Shown: positions 9,569 through 19,051 of the stretch, in pieces | Layout of the letters: every line of letters begins with the position of its first letter | How positions within the stretch are numbered: position 1 is the stretch's first letter | Assembly (NCBI GenBank): GCA_052387855.1 | Contig: JBQTIT010000051.1 | Coordinates: forward strand, 10,408 to 74,407 | Direction: 5' to 3' | DNA from: CAIYZT01 sp052387855 | GTDB taxonomy: Bacteria > Pseudomonadota > Alphaproteobacteria > Rhodobacterales > Rhodobacteraceae | DNA length: 64,000 nt | Program-made: the position numbers and the translations under genes | Notes under the pieces: model-generated | Seen by the model: only the letters and a program-made list of their open reading frames with translations | The model's database searches: none | Told to the model about the DNA's origin: nothing

Positions 9569-11764
9569 TTACATGGCCGTCAGGCGGACGGTGACGCTGT
9601 CCAGCCGGTCGTGGGAAACGGTCAGGGTGATCTCGCCGGCGCCGGTGGCTTGCAGCCAGACCCCGGTCGATCCGGCCCGCAGCGGCAGAACCGCCGGGCC
9701 GATGCGCCGGGCCGGGCCGGTCACGGTGACGCTCACCGGTTCGGACAGGAAGGGCAGCTTGTTGCCGGCCTGATCCAGCACGCGCACCATGATCCGCACC
9801 GCATCGCGCGCGCCAAGGGTCACGGCATCCGGCACCACCGCAAGAGTGGTTGGCAAGGCATTGTCAACAAAGTCCTTTTGCGCAACCACCTCGCCGTTCA
9901 GATAGCCGGTCACGCGGGCGGGTTGCCAGCTCATGCCCCAGACGCCCAGCTCTTCGGGCGTGAAATGGCGGTGGTCCAGCACCACTGGCGGATGCGGCAG
10001 ATGGGGATAGGCTTCGCGGTCGGGCTTGACCCGCTTGGGCGGGTGATTGCCATAGGCCAGCTCCACCTCGTCGCAATTGGTCAGAATGATCAAAGGCAAC
10101 ACGCCGCCGATGTTGCGCTCGCCCCGCGCCCAGAAGGTGACGGGCTGCATCACGATGCCCTCTTCGGGCGCGCCCTGCGCGGCATAGGCGTAGGCGGCGA
10201 ACTTGGGCTCGCGGTACATGTCCATCACCCCGTGATGGCAGATGCGGTCGCCCGAGCCGAAATCCTTGTGCGTGTTGTAGTCAAAGGCGCACCAGCCGAT
10301 GGCCCCGGCGATCTGCGGATCGCCGTACATCGCGTTCAGCACTTGCAGATGGCGCGTCACATGCTCGGCCTGCCGCTGTTCCTGATCGGTGGACTTGGTC
10401 GGGTACATGTGGCCGCCGAATTCGGTGATCATGTAGGGCACCGGCTGGGGCAGGCCGGTCACCTCGGCCTGCGGGCGCAGCGGCGTGCGCGGGCGGTTGC
10501 CGCCCTGCTCCTCGTTGCCAAGGATGAAGTCGTTCATGGTGTAGACGTCTTCCAGCATCTCGCTGTCGGTGATGTAGCGCACCCCGCCGGTCGGGCGCGT
10601 GGTGTCAAGCTCGCGCGCAAGGGCGTTGGTGCGGGTGTAAAAGTCGTGATTGTCCGCGCTTTCGTTGATCCGCACCCCCCAGATCACGATCGACGGGTGG
10701 TTCCAGTCGCGCGTGATCATGCGCGCCACGTTCAGCACCGCCTCGTCCTGCCACTCCGGCCCGCCGATGTGCTGCCAGCCGGGGATTTCCTCGAACACCA
10801 GCAGGCCAAGCTCGTCGCAGCGGTCGAGAAAATACTTGGACTGAGGGTAGTGCGAGGTGCGCACCGTGTTGACGCGCAAATCGTGCTTGAGGATCTCGGC
10901 ATCGCGGACCTGCGCCGCCTTGCCCAGCGCGTAGCCGACATGCGGAAAGGACTGGTGCCGGTTCAGGCCCCGCAGCTTGATGTGCCGCCCGTTGAGGTGA
11001 AACCCCTCGGCGGTAAAGGCGATCTGGCGAAAGCCGAAGCGGTGGTCCGCGCGGTCCGTGCCGGCGGGCGTGTCAAGGGTCAGGCGCAGGGTGTACAGCG
11101 CCGGGGTTTCGGGCGACCAGAGGGTGACGCCCTTCAGGCCGGCAAAGGCAAGGCTGACCTCGTTGCCGCTTAGCGCAGCCACGGCGCGCGCGATGACGGC
11201 CCCGTCCAGCCCCACAAGCTCAGCCCGCACCGCGCCGGTCAGCGGCAGGCCCTGCGGGTTGTCCAGATGCACCTGCGCGGTGACGCGCTTTTCGGGGGCT
11301 AGCACCTCGGGCGTTTCGATCTTGACGTTGGCGATGTGGATCGCGGGCGCGGTGATCAGCCAGACCTCGCGGTAGAGCCCGGCATAGGTCAGATAGTCGA
11401 TCACGTTGCCAAAGGGCGGGATTGCCGGGTTTTCGCTGCCGTCGATCTCGACCCGGACAACATGGGTGCCCGGCGAGATGCCGGTCAGCCGCGCGGCAAA
11501 GGGGGTATAGCCGTCGCGGTGCGCCGCGACCTCGGCCCCGTCCAGAAACACCCGCGCATCGGCCATGGCGGCATCAAAGCGCAGCCAGACCTCTTGCCCC
11601 GTCCACGAAGGTTCGGCGGCAAAGGACTTTTCATAGACAAAGCCGCGCTGATAGCTGGTCTCGTCAAGGTAGGAAAAGGGCAGCTCGACCGCCGTATGGG
11701 GCAGGCGGACGGTCTCAGCGCCCTGAAACAGCCAGCCGTCGTTGAAATCGGTAGGTGTCGGCAT
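9569..11764 (-). CDS. glycoside hydrolase family 2 (beta-galactosidase/glucuronidase-like)
   Basis: A 731-residue retaining glycosidase without a signal peptide, so cytoplasmic. It has the N-terminal jelly-roll sugar-binding domain, an Ig-like domain and a TIM barrel. The probable acid/base is Glu368 (WGVRINES) and the nucleophile Glu448 (MITEFGG); their ~80-residue spacing matches GH2. The start ATG (MPTPTDF) lies 8 bases after the permease stop. A longer frame upstream overlaps the permease and is not used. It sits between permease and ATPase genes of a sugar importer, so it probably splits the imported disaccharide or glycoside. Beta-galactoside, glucuronide and xyloside cannot be told apart here. 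Confidence 0.9.
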   Translation of the reverse strand: MPTPTDFNDGWLFQGAETVRLPHTAVELPFSYLDETSYQRGFVYEKSFAAEPSWTGQEVWLRFDAAMADARVFLDGAEVAAHRDGYTPFAARLTGISPGTHVVRVEIDGSENPAIPPFGNVIDYLTYAGLYREVWLITAPAIHIANVKIETPEVLAPEKRVTAQVHLDNPQGLPLTGAVRAELVGLDGAVIARAVAALSGNEVSLAFAGLKGVTLWSPETPALYTLRLTLDTPAGTDRADHRFGFRQIAFTAEGFHLNGRHIKLRGLNRHQSFPHVGYALGKAAQVRDAEILKHDLRVNTVRTSHYPQSKYFLDRCDELGLLVFEEIPGWQHIGGPEWQDEAVLNVARMITRDWNHPSIVIWGVRINESADNHDFYTRTNALARELDTTRPTGGVRYITDSEMLEDVYTMNDFILGNEEQGGNRPRTPLRPQAEVTGLPQPVPYMITEFGGHMYPTKSTDQEQRQAEHVTRHLQVLNAMYGDPQIAGAIGWCAFDYNTHKDFGSGDRICHHGVMDMYREPKFAAYAYAAQGAPEEGIVMQPVTFWARGERNIGGVLPLIILTNCDEVELAYGNHPPKRVKPDREAYPHLPHPPVVLDHRHFTPEELGVWGMSWQPARVTGYLNGEVVAQKDFVDNALPTTLAVVPDAVTLGARDAVRIMVRVLDQAGNKLPFLSEPVSVTVTGPARRIGPAVLPLRAGSTGVWLQATGAGEITLTVSHDRLDSVTVRLTAM

Positions 11765-11772
11765 CGGCTTTC

Positions 11773-12588
11773 CTATTTGACCCCGCCGAGCATGCCTTCG
11801 ACAAAGCGGCGCTGCAGCAGGAAAAAGACCAGGATGGTCGGCAACGTGGCCAGGACATTGGCCACCATGATCAACCCGTAATCGGGCGTGTAGGCGGTCG
11901 CGAGCGAGGCGACGACAAGCTGGATCGTCTTCATCTCGTTGGTCTGCAGCACGATCAGCGGCCACAGATAGGCGTTCCAGTTGGTCATGAAGAGGATGAT
12001 CATCGCCGCCGCATAGGTCGAGCGCATCACCGGGATGTAGATGCGCAGGAAGATCTGCCATTCCTTGAGCCCGTCCATCCGCGCCGCGTCGCGCAGCTCT
12101 GACGGGAAGGCCTTGGTGTTCTGGCGGAAGTAAAAGATCATGAAGATCGACGCGACACCCGGCAGGATGATCGCCAGATAGGTGTTCATCAGCCCCGCGC
12201 CCGAGAACATCACGAAGAGCGGGATCATCATCGCCGCAAAGGGCACCGAGAGCATCAGCAAGAGCCCGCCGAACACCCGGTCGCGGTTTCTTGACCGGAA
12301 CACCTCGAACCCGTAGCCGGCGAGCGAGGAGACCGCCAGCGTCAGGACCGTGCCCGCGATGGCGACGAAGAACGAGTTGAAGAACACGCGCGGCACGTCG
12401 ACCAGTTCAAGGAACTTGGCGATGTTCGGGATCAGGTTGGTGCCGGGGGTGAACTTGCCGCCGGTGATGTCGTTGGCCGTGTTGGTGGCCCCGGCGATCA
12501 TCCAGTAGAACGGAAAGACCGAGATGAAGGCCGCCAGCCACAGAAGGGCCTGCACGAAAACGCTGGTCAGTCGGGCGGTGATGGACAT
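11773..12588 (-). CDS. carbohydrate ABC permease (MalG type)
   Basis: Inner-membrane permease of 271 residues with about six transmembrane segments. The cytoplasmic EAA loop that docks to the ATPase reads ELRDAARMDGLKEWQIF near the C-terminal third. It is the second permease of the heterodimer, 3 bases after the MalF-type gene. Confidence 0.92.
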   Translation of the reverse strand: MSITARLTSVFVQALLWLAAFISVFPFYWMIAGATNTANDITGGKFTPGTNLIPNIAKFLELVDVPRVFFNSFFVAIAGTVLTLAVSSLAGYGFEVFRSRNRDRVFGGLLLMLSVPFAAMMIPLFVMFSGAGLMNTYLAIILPGVASIFMIFYFRQNTKAFPSELRDAARMDGLKEWQIFLRIYIPVMRSTYAAAMIILFMTNWNAYLWPLIVLQTNEMKTIQLVVASLATAYTPDYGLIMVANVLATLPTILVFFLLQRRFVEGMLGGVK

Positions 12589-12591
12589 CGC

Positions 12592-13485
12592 TCAGCGCTC
12601 CCTTGCGACGCGGAACTGCACCCAGGACAGGATGCCGACCAGGATGACGATGACCCAGGAGACCGTTGCCGCGTAGCCGAACGAGGGCATGAAGCGGAAG
12701 GTGAGGTTGTAGATGTACAAGGACAGCGTCAGCGTCGAATCGGCCGGCCCGCCGCCGATGCCCTGGCTGGCGGTGATGGTGTTGACCTCGTCGAAAAGCT
12801 GCAAGGTGCCGATGGTCGACAGCACCGTGGTGAACAGGATCACCGGCTTGAGCATGGGCACCGTGATGCGGAAGAACCGCGCATGGGCCGGCACCCCGTC
12901 GATCCGCGCCGCCTCATAGATCGAGGGGTCGATGTTCTGCATCGCGGCCAGGTAGAACACCATGTTGTAGCCGGCCCAGCGCCAGGTGATCGCGAGGATG
13001 ATCAGAACCTTGGCCCAGAAGGGCTCGATCATCCAGCGGATCGGCACGGCGGTCAGGCGCAGGAACATCAGCGTGTCGTTGACCACCCCGTCGATGGCGA
13101 ACATCGACTTGAACAGCACCGAATAGGCCACCAGCGACGTGACGCAGGGCAGAAAGATCGCCGTGCGCAGGATCGCGCGGCCGCGCAGCTTGGGATTGTT
13201 CAGCGCGGCGGCAAAGAGCAGCGCCAGCACCAGCATGATCGGAACCTGGATCACAAGGAAAAGAAGCGTGTTCGACAGCGCGCGCTGGAACACCGGGTCC
13301 TGCGTCAGGCGCAGGATGTTCGCCATGCCGCCGAACTTGAAGTTCATCCCCTTGCCGGTCTGAAAGCTCATGTAGAGCGACCACAGGATGGGATAGGCCA
13401 TGAAGATGCCAAGAAGCGTCAGGGCAGGGGCGACAAAGGCCCAGCCCGTCAGGTTCATGCGCGTTTCGCTGCGGTGTGCGGCCAT
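12592..13485 (-). CDS. carbohydrate ABC permease (MalF type)
   Basis: Inner-membrane permease of 297 residues and six predicted transmembrane helices. The EAA loop reads YEAARIDGVPAHARFFRIT. It is separated from the upstream binding-protein gene by 135 bp containing a strong hairpin and from the next permease by 3 bases. A second ATG nine codons in (MNLTGWAF) is an alternative start. Confidence 0.92.
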   Translation of the reverse strand: MAAHRSETRMNLTGWAFVAPALTLLGIFMAYPILWSLYMSFQTGKGMNFKFGGMANILRLTQDPVFQRALSNTLLFLVIQVPIMLVLALLFAAALNNPKLRGRAILRTAIFLPCVTSLVAYSVLFKSMFAIDGVVNDTLMFLRLTAVPIRWMIEPFWAKVLIILAITWRWAGYNMVFYLAAMQNIDPSIYEAARIDGVPAHARFFRITVPMLKPVILFTTVLSTIGTLQLFDEVNTITASQGIGGGPADSTLTLSLYIYNLTFRFMPSFGYAATVSWVIVILVGILSWVQFRVARER

Positions 13486-13570
13486 GCTCTTTCCCGGCTC
13501 CCTTTGGCGATCTGCGGATCATGCCCCGGCGCGGGCCGGGCGGCAATCGGCGGTGGATGGGGCGAAAGAA

Positions 13571-13602
13571 GGTCCCGCCGGGCCGTGACGGCCGGCGGGA
13601 CC
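13571..13602 (-). terminator. hairpin between binding-protein and permease genes
   Basis: Near-perfect inverted repeat with arms GGTCCCGCCGG and CCGGCGGGACC around a short GC-rich centre. On the minus strand it is followed by TTCTTTC. Its place just after the binding-protein stop is typical of partial terminators or mRNA stabilisers that raise binding-protein output over the permeases. Confidence 0.7.
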
Positions 13603-13620
13603 ATTGGGTCCGGCGCGATC

Positions 13621-14892
13621 CTACTGGATCTGCAGCGCGACCTGCGCGTCGATCGCGGCAATCGCCTCGTCGATGTCGCCGCCCGCCAGCAGGCCCGGGA
13701 TCTGCGCCACGATGGCCGCATCCACCTCGTTGGTGAAGATGCCATAGTTCACGCCCGGAATCGCGGCCTGCCATTCCGAGAAGTTGGCCCAGACGGCCTG
13801 ACCGCTGAAGTACTCGTCAGAGGCCGAATAGGCCTCGCCGTCGCGCGCCGGCAGATAGGCGCCAAAGGCCCCCTGGCCCACCAGGATCTTCTGGTAGAAG
13901 TCGGCGTCCCCGGCCCAGACCGTGTTCAGGAAGTCGATGGCGACATCCTTGGACGGGCCGGAGGAGAGCACATACCAGGACGATCCGCCCAGGTTCGAGG
14001 CATGGCCCGCGCCCTCGATGTTCGACAGCTTGGGCAGCGGCGCGACGCCCCACTTGCCGGACATGTTGTTGTTCTTGATGCCGCCGGTCATCCAGACGCC
14101 GGTGTAGACGCCCGCCACATCGCCGTTGTTGAAGGCGCCGGTGTAATCGCCCCAGCCCGAGACCGCCTTGTAGAGGTCGGCCGTGCTCAGCATCTTGACC
14201 CAGGTTTCCAGCGAGGCCTTGAACACCGGGTTGCCGACGATGTTGGCGCTGCCGTCGTCGTTGAAGTACCAGGATCCGGCAGATTGCAGCATCATCCGCA
14301 TGGTGCCCGCATCCGCCTGGTCCATCGAGAACATCGGCTTGCCGGTCTTGGCCTTTACCGCCAGGCCGATCTCGATCATCTCTTCCCAGGTGGTGTCGGC
14401 CAGGGCGGCGGCGTCATAGCCGGCCTCGGCCAGCAGGTCGGTGCGGTAGAACAGGCCCGTGACGCCGGAATCGAAGGGCAGCGAATAGGTCTGCCCCTCG
14501 ACCGTGGCGAGCGAGACCTTGTAGTCGGCGAATTGGCTGTAGTCGATCTTGTCCGTCAGCGGCTCGAAGGCGCCGGGGAAGGACAGAAGGTATTTCTGGG
14601 CGCCGTAATCCTCGATCAGGACGATGTCCGGCAGGCCATCGGTCGTGCCCGAGGCAAGCTGGGTCTGAAGCTTGGTCTCAAGATCGCCCTTGGCGAAGTC
14701 GACGACGGTGATGGTGTGCTCGGGGTTGGCGGCGGTGAAGCGGGCAATCGCCTCGTTCATCGCGGCGCCGTTGAATTCGGGCGCCCAGCACCAGACCGTC
14801 ACCTCCGCGGCCCAGGCCGAGGACATCGCCAGAAGGCTGACACCCGTGGCGATGCCGGCCATGTTCCGCAAGCGCGGAGTAAAGAGTCGCAT
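13621..14892 (-). CDS. sugar ABC transporter substrate-binding protein
   Basis: A 423-residue periplasmic solute-binding protein (family 1, MalE-like). The N-terminal signal (MRLFTPRLRN, then GIATGVSLLAMSSAWA) is cut before AEVTVW. The body shows the usual ENPEHTI-like start and Trp-rich sugar-site segments such as SGWGDYTGAF. The start at 14892 is set by GGGAGG 5 bases upstream; the open frame continues into repeat DNA but that part is spurious. It is the first gene of the importer/GH2 operon, and its upstream region holds an AT-rich candidate operator. Confidence 0.92.
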   Translation of the reverse strand: MRLFTPRLRNMAGIATGVSLLAMSSAWAAEVTVWCWAPEFNGAAMNEAIARFTAANPEHTITVVDFAKGDLETKLQTQLASGTTDGLPDIVLIEDYGAQKYLLSFPGAFEPLTDKIDYSQFADYKVSLATVEGQTYSLPFDSGVTGLFYRTDLLAEAGYDAAALADTTWEEMIEIGLAVKAKTGKPMFSMDQADAGTMRMMLQSAGSWYFNDDGSANIVGNPVFKASLETWVKMLSTADLYKAVSGWGDYTGAFNNGDVAGVYTGVWMTGGIKNNNMSGKWGVAPLPKLSNIEGAGHASNLGGSSWYVLSSGPSKDVAIDFLNTVWAGDADFYQKILVGQGAFGAYLPARDGEAYSASDEYFSGQAVWANFSEWQAAIPGVNYGIFTNEVDAAIVAQIPGLLAGGDIDEAIAAIDAQVALQIQ

Positions 14893-14970
14893 GTTTTCCT
14901 CCCATGTCGAAGGCCCGGCCCATGCCGTCCCTGAAGGAAGGTTAGCGAAGGATCGGCATTGCGGCAACAA

Positions 14971-14993
14971 ATTTAGTAAAAATTTTAGTAAAA
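14971..14993. promoter_or_regulatory. candidate LacI-family operator pair
   Basis: An AT-rich island in GC-rich DNA, about 80 bp upstream of the binding-protein gene. The odd palindrome TTTAGTAAA occurs twice, at 14972-14980 and 14984-14992, with 12-bp spacing. The position fits a promoter/operator for the LacI/EbgR-like regulator encoded upstream. The assignment is inference. Confidence 0.5.
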
Positions 14994-16380
14994 ATTTACG
15001 GGCGGGATTTTGGGATGGAAAAACAGATGGATGGGATGGGCGGCGTCCCTTTGCCGCGCAGGGGATCGGTTCCCTCTGCGTTTGCCCCGTGTGGGAACGG
15101 GTCCGGGTGAACGGTTCCGCAGGACCACAGACGCCAGCGCCCGACGATGACAGGGCAGGCGCTGGCCGAGGGGCTTTGGGGCTCTCGGCAGATTGCGGCA
15201 GTCGTGTCGCATGACCTCGGCGATGGCCTCGGCCAAAGTCGGGCGAAACGGAAAACGCACTACGTTTTCCCGCCCGTGTGGGAACGCCTCCGGTAAACCG
15301 GTTCCGCCGCCCTGACAGAGGCCAGCGCCCGACCCGGCGGGTGCGGAGCGCCCGCCAGGGGCGGGGCGGGCGCTGGCCGAGGGCCTTTGGGGCCCTCGGC
15401 CGGGGATGGGGCGGGCGGCATCGCATGACCTCAGCAATGGCCTCGGTCAGGCCCGGGCGAAAAGGATAACGCACCGCGTTTCTCCGCCCGTGTGGGAACG
15501 GTGCGGCACGACCGGTTCCACCCTCACACCAGAGGCCAGCGCCTGACCTGGCTGGCGCGAAGCGCCTGCCGGGGGAAGGGCAGGCGCTGGCCGAGGGCCG
15601 TTGGGGCCCACGGCGGGGGGTGGGGCCACGGTCCCACAAGACCTCGGCGATGGCCTCGGCCAATTCGGGCGAAAAGGAAAACGCACTGCGTTTTCCCGCC
15701 CGTGTGGGAACATGTCCGGTAAACCAGTTCCACCCTCACATCAGAGGCCAGCGCCTGACCTGGCGGGTGCGGAGCGCCTGCCGAGGGCGGGGCGGGCGCT
15801 GGCCGAGGGCCTTTGGGGCCCCCGGCCGGGGATGGGGCGGGCGGCATCGCATGACTTCGGCGCGTGCCTCGGTCAAAGTCGGGCGGAAAAGGAAACGCAT
15901 TGCCTTTCCCCGCCCGTGTGTGAACGGCGCGGCACAACCGGTTCCGCCCTCACGACAGAGGCCAGCGCCCGACCCGGAGGGCGTGGAGCGCCCTCCCTGC
16001 GGGGGTCGGGCGCTGGCCGGGGGCCTTTGGGCCCAAGGCTGGGAAGGTGCGGGCGGCTCGCATGACCTCGGCGATGGCCTCGGCCAAAGTCGGGCGGAGA
16101 AGGAAACGCACTGCGTTTCCCCGACCGTGTGGGAGTCTGTCCGGTAGACCGGCTCCGCCCTTACCACAAAGGCCGGCGCCCTCCCTGGGGAGGTCGGGCG
16201 CTGGCCGAGGGCCTTTGGGGCCCTCGGCCGGATAGCCGCAACCGTCCCGCAGGACCTCGGCCAAAGGCGCGCGGAACAGAAAAACGCACCGCCTTTCCCG
16301 GCCAGCAGCACGACGGTCATGCACGACCGTTCCCGCCCTCACGCCAGCGGCCACACCCCGCCGCAACGTTCGGGGCGCCC
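14993..16380. repeat. array of ~212-bp repeats with nested palindromes, no gene
   Basis: Nearly 1.4 kb without a credible gene. About six diverged units carry GTGTGGGAAC-like marks near 15091, 15278, 15492, 15704, 15918 and 16129 (spacings 187-214 bp). Each unit has a short palindrome around AAACGCACTGCGTTT and a long hairpin with arms GGCCGAGGGCC and GGCCCTCGGCC; the copy at 15375-15401 is perfect. Open frames on both strands translate the repeat and are not proteins. The same family occurs in inverse orientation at 55503-56202. It lies between the lacI-type gene and the operon it probably controls. Confidence 0.85.
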
Positions 16381-16382
16381 GT

Positions 16383-17435
16383 TCAGACCTCTTTCGGCAG
16401 GGTGCTGCCGCGCCAGACCGGCTTGCTGTCCAGCACGACCTTCTTGGCCACGCTTCGCCCCGACATTCTTTCGACCAGCAAATCCACCGCCGTCTCGCCG
16501 ATCTCTTCGGCCGGCAGGTGCACCGTGGTCAGGGGCGGGGTCATGAACCGCGCGACCGAGATGTCGTTGAAGCTGGCCACGCTGATGTCGGCCGGAATCC
16601 GCAGGCCCAGCTTGTGGATGGCCCGGTACGCCCCGACCGCCATGTTGTCGTTGGCGGTCACCAGCACGTCCGGGCGCGGCCCGTCCTGCAAGAGCCGCAA
16701 GGTCAGATCAAAGCCGCTTTCGGCGGTGTTGGTGCCAAGGTGGACCAGCCCCGTGGTGGGCCGGCCCTGCGCGGCCATCCAGCCTTCAAAGGCCAGATGG
16801 CGCTTTTCCTTGCGCTCGATGCCCTCGCGCTCCTGCCGGTCGGTCCAGCCGACAAAGCCCATGCGCGCATAGCCCATCCCCGACAGCGCATCCAGCAGCG
16901 ACAGCATCGCAGCCTCGCAATCGTTGACGACGCAGTCCACACCCTCCTGCGCCGGGGCGTAATCGGCATAGACGATGCTGCGGGCGTGCCGCGACAGCCA
17001 GGCCTCTTCCTCCGGCGAATGCCAGCCGATCACGATCACCCCTGCCGCCGCGCGCAGCACGCGGGCATCGGGAAAATCCCTGGTCTGGTAGACCTTGGCA
17101 TATTCGATCTTGAGCGCGGCGCAGCGCCGTTCGATCCCCAGGCGCAGCGCGACGTAATAGGGATCGCTCAGTTCCTGCTCGGGGCGCAGGAAATGGACCA
17201 GCGCGATCTTGGGCGCCGTGGTGCGGCCGGCCTGGCGGCGCTGGCGCGGCGAGGCATAGCTCATCGCTTCGGCGGTCTCGATGATGGCCTGGCGCGTCTG
17301 CTCGCTGACCGCGAGGGTCCAGTCGAAATTCAGCACCCGCGACACCGTGGCGACCGATACGCCGACCGCGCCGGCGATGTCCTTGAGGGTGACCGCGCCG
17401 GTGCCGGCCTTGGGGGAAGGGGCAAGCTTTTGCAT
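16383..17435 (-). CDS. LacI-family repressor (EbgR-like)
   Basis: A 350-residue regulator with an N-terminal HTH (VTLKDIAGAVGVSVATVSRVLN, shown in parts: VTLKDIAG, then VATVSRVLN) and a periplasmic-binding-protein-like effector domain starting at PKIALVHFLRPEQ. The sequence after the HTH recalls E. coli EbgR, the repressor of a GH2 beta-galactosidase, which fits the GH2 gene in the neighbouring operon. It shares the strand with that operon but is separated from it by 1.5 kb of repeats, and it is divergent from the xylulokinase gene. Likely targets are the ABC/GH2 operon and perhaps xylB. Confidence 0.9.
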   Translation of the reverse strand: MQKLAPSPKAGTGAVTLKDIAGAVGVSVATVSRVLNFDWTLAVSEQTRQAIIETAEAMSYASPRQRRQAGRTTAPKIALVHFLRPEQELSDPYYVALRLGIERRCAALKIEYAKVYQTRDFPDARVLRAAAGVIVIGWHSPEEEAWLSRHARSIVYADYAPAQEGVDCVVNDCEAAMLSLLDALSGMGYARMGFVGWTDRQEREGIERKEKRHLAFEGWMAAQGRPTTGLVHLGTNTAESGFDLTLRLLQDGPRPDVLVTANDNMAVGAYRAIHKLGLRIPADISVASFNDISVARFMTPPLTTVHLPAEEIGETAVDLLVERMSGRSVAKKVVLDSKPVWRGSTLPKEV

Positions 17436-17599
17436 CGGGTCTGGATTGCATACCGCCGGCGCAAAAGCAACCGGGCGCCCGAGCGGGCCGGCATCAGAGC
17501 CGGCCGGGGCGATTCACCCCTTGCATGGCGGGCCGGGGCGGGCGATCAAGCCGGGCGGGCCCGTGGCGGCGCCCGCCGGGGCAACAACAGGGGGCGGCC

Positions 17600-19051
17600 A
17601 TGTACATCGGCCTTGATCTTGGAACCTCCAGCCTGAAGGGGGTCCTGATCGGCGAGGATCAGGCGCTGCTGGCCGAGGCCTCGGCGCCGCTGAGCGTCGA
17701 GCGGCCGGCCGAGGGTTGGTCCGAACAGGCGCCTGCAAGCTGGATCGCGGCGGCCGAGGCGGTGCTGTCGGCGCTGGCCGTTCAGGGGCTGGGCGGTGTC
17801 CGGGGCATCGGCCTGTCGGGCCACATGCATGGCGCCACGCTCCTGGACAGCGCCGACCGGGTGCTGCGCCCCTGCATCCTGTGGAACGACACCCGCGCCC
17901 ATGCCGAGGCGGCGGCGATGGACGTCGATCCGCGCTTTCGCGCCATTTCCGGCAACATCGTCTTTCCCGGCTTCACCGCGCCCAAGCTGGCCTGGGTGCG
18001 CCGGCATGAGCCAAAGCTCTGGGAGAAGGTCGCCAAGGTGCTGCTGCCAAAGGATTATCTGCGCCTTTGGCTGACGGGCGAGCATGTGGCCGAGATGTCG
18101 GACGCGGCAGGGACGAGCTGGCTCGACACCGGCGCGCGGGACTGGTCCGACACGCTTCTGGGCGCCTCCGGTCTCAGCCGTTCGCAGATGCCCCGCCTGG
18201 TCGAGGGCGCGGCCGTCTCGGGCCATCTGCGCGCCGATCTGGCCCGGCGCTGGGGGCTCGGGCAGGGTGTGGTGGTGGCGGGCGGCGGCGGCGACAATTC
18301 CGCCTCGGGCGTCGGCGTGGGCGTGGTGCGGGCGGGCGAGGCCTTTGTCAGCCTGGGCACCTCGGGCGTGCTCTTTGCCGCCAATGACGGATACCGGCCC
18401 GATCCGGCCACCGCCGTTCACACCTTTTGCCACGCGCTGCCGGGCACCTGGCACCAGATGGGGGTGATCCTGGCCGCGACCGACGCGCTGAACTGGTTCG
18501 GCCGCTTCACCGGCCTGGATGCTGCCGCGCTGACGGCCGATCTTGGCCCGCTGCGCGCCCCCGGCAAGACGCTGTTCCTGCCCTATCTGGGGGGCGAGCG
18601 GACGCCGCTGAACTCCGCCTCGGTGCGGGGCGCCTTTCTGGGGCTGGAGCATGTGACCAGCCGGCAGGACGGGGCGAGGGCGGTGCTGGAGGGGGTGACC
18701 TTTGCCATCCGCGATTGCCGCGATGCCCTTGCGGCCACCGGCACGCGGATCGACCGGCTACTGGCCGTGGGCGGGGGGTCGCGATCCGACTACTGGCTGC
18801 GGGCGATCGCGACGGCGCTGGGGGTGCCGGTCGATCTGCCGGCGGCGGGGGACTTTGGCGGGGCCTTTGGCGCGGCGCGGCTGGCGATCATGGCGGCGAC
18901 CGGCGCGGGGGCCGAGATTGCGACCCGCCCGGCGATTGCCCGCAGCTTTGATCCCGATCCGGCCCTGGCTGGCGCCTTTGACGCGGCGCATCGGCGCTAT
19001 CGTGCCGGGGCGGCGGCGGTGCTGTCGCCGGGGCTGGACGGCGCCGGATGA
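17600..19051 (+). CDS. xylB: xylulokinase
   Basis: FGGY-family kinase that phosphorylates D-xylulose with ATP for entry into the pentose phosphate pathway. At 483 residues it matches E. coli XylB (484). The N-terminal phosphate loop is GLDLGTSSLKG, the sugar site reads GLSGHMHGATLLD, and the catalytic Asp is in GGGGDNSASG. The ATG at 17600 was chosen because the alignment to the family begins there and GGGGGCGG precedes it; an upstream in-frame extension is low-complexity. It is divergent from the LacI-type gene and its last codon overlaps the next gene (ATGA). Confidence 0.92.
   Translation: MYIGLDLGTSSLKGVLIGEDQALLAEASAPLSVERPAEGWSEQAPASWIAAAEAVLSALAVQGLGGVRGIGLSGHMHGATLLDSADRVLRPCILWNDTRAHAEAAAMDVDPRFRAISGNIVFPGFTAPKLAWVRRHEPKLWEKVAKVLLPKDYLRLWLTGEHVAEMSDAAGTSWLDTGARDWSDTLLGASGLSRSQMPRLVEGAAVSGHLRADLARRWGLGQGVVVAGGGGDNSASGVGVGVVRAGEAFVSLGTSGVLFAANDGYRPDPATAVHTFCHALPGTWHQMGVILAATDALNWFGRFTGLDAAALTADLGPLRAPGKTLFLPYLGGERTPLNSASVRGAFLGLEHVTSRQDGARAVLEGVTFAIRDCRDALAATGTRIDRLLAVGGGSRSDYWLRAIATALGVPVDLPAAGDFGGAFGAARLAIMAATGAGAEIATRPAIARSFDPDPALAGAFDAAHRRYRAGAAAVLSPGLDGAG

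Noticed and set aside
12883..14934. 683-codon plus-strand frame opposite the permease and binding-protein genes
   Set aside because: Antisense shadow of genes with clear family matches.
14993..16380. CRISPR array
   Set aside because: Units are ~212 bp, diverged, with nested palindromes and no short conserved repeat with variable spacers; no cas genes nearby.
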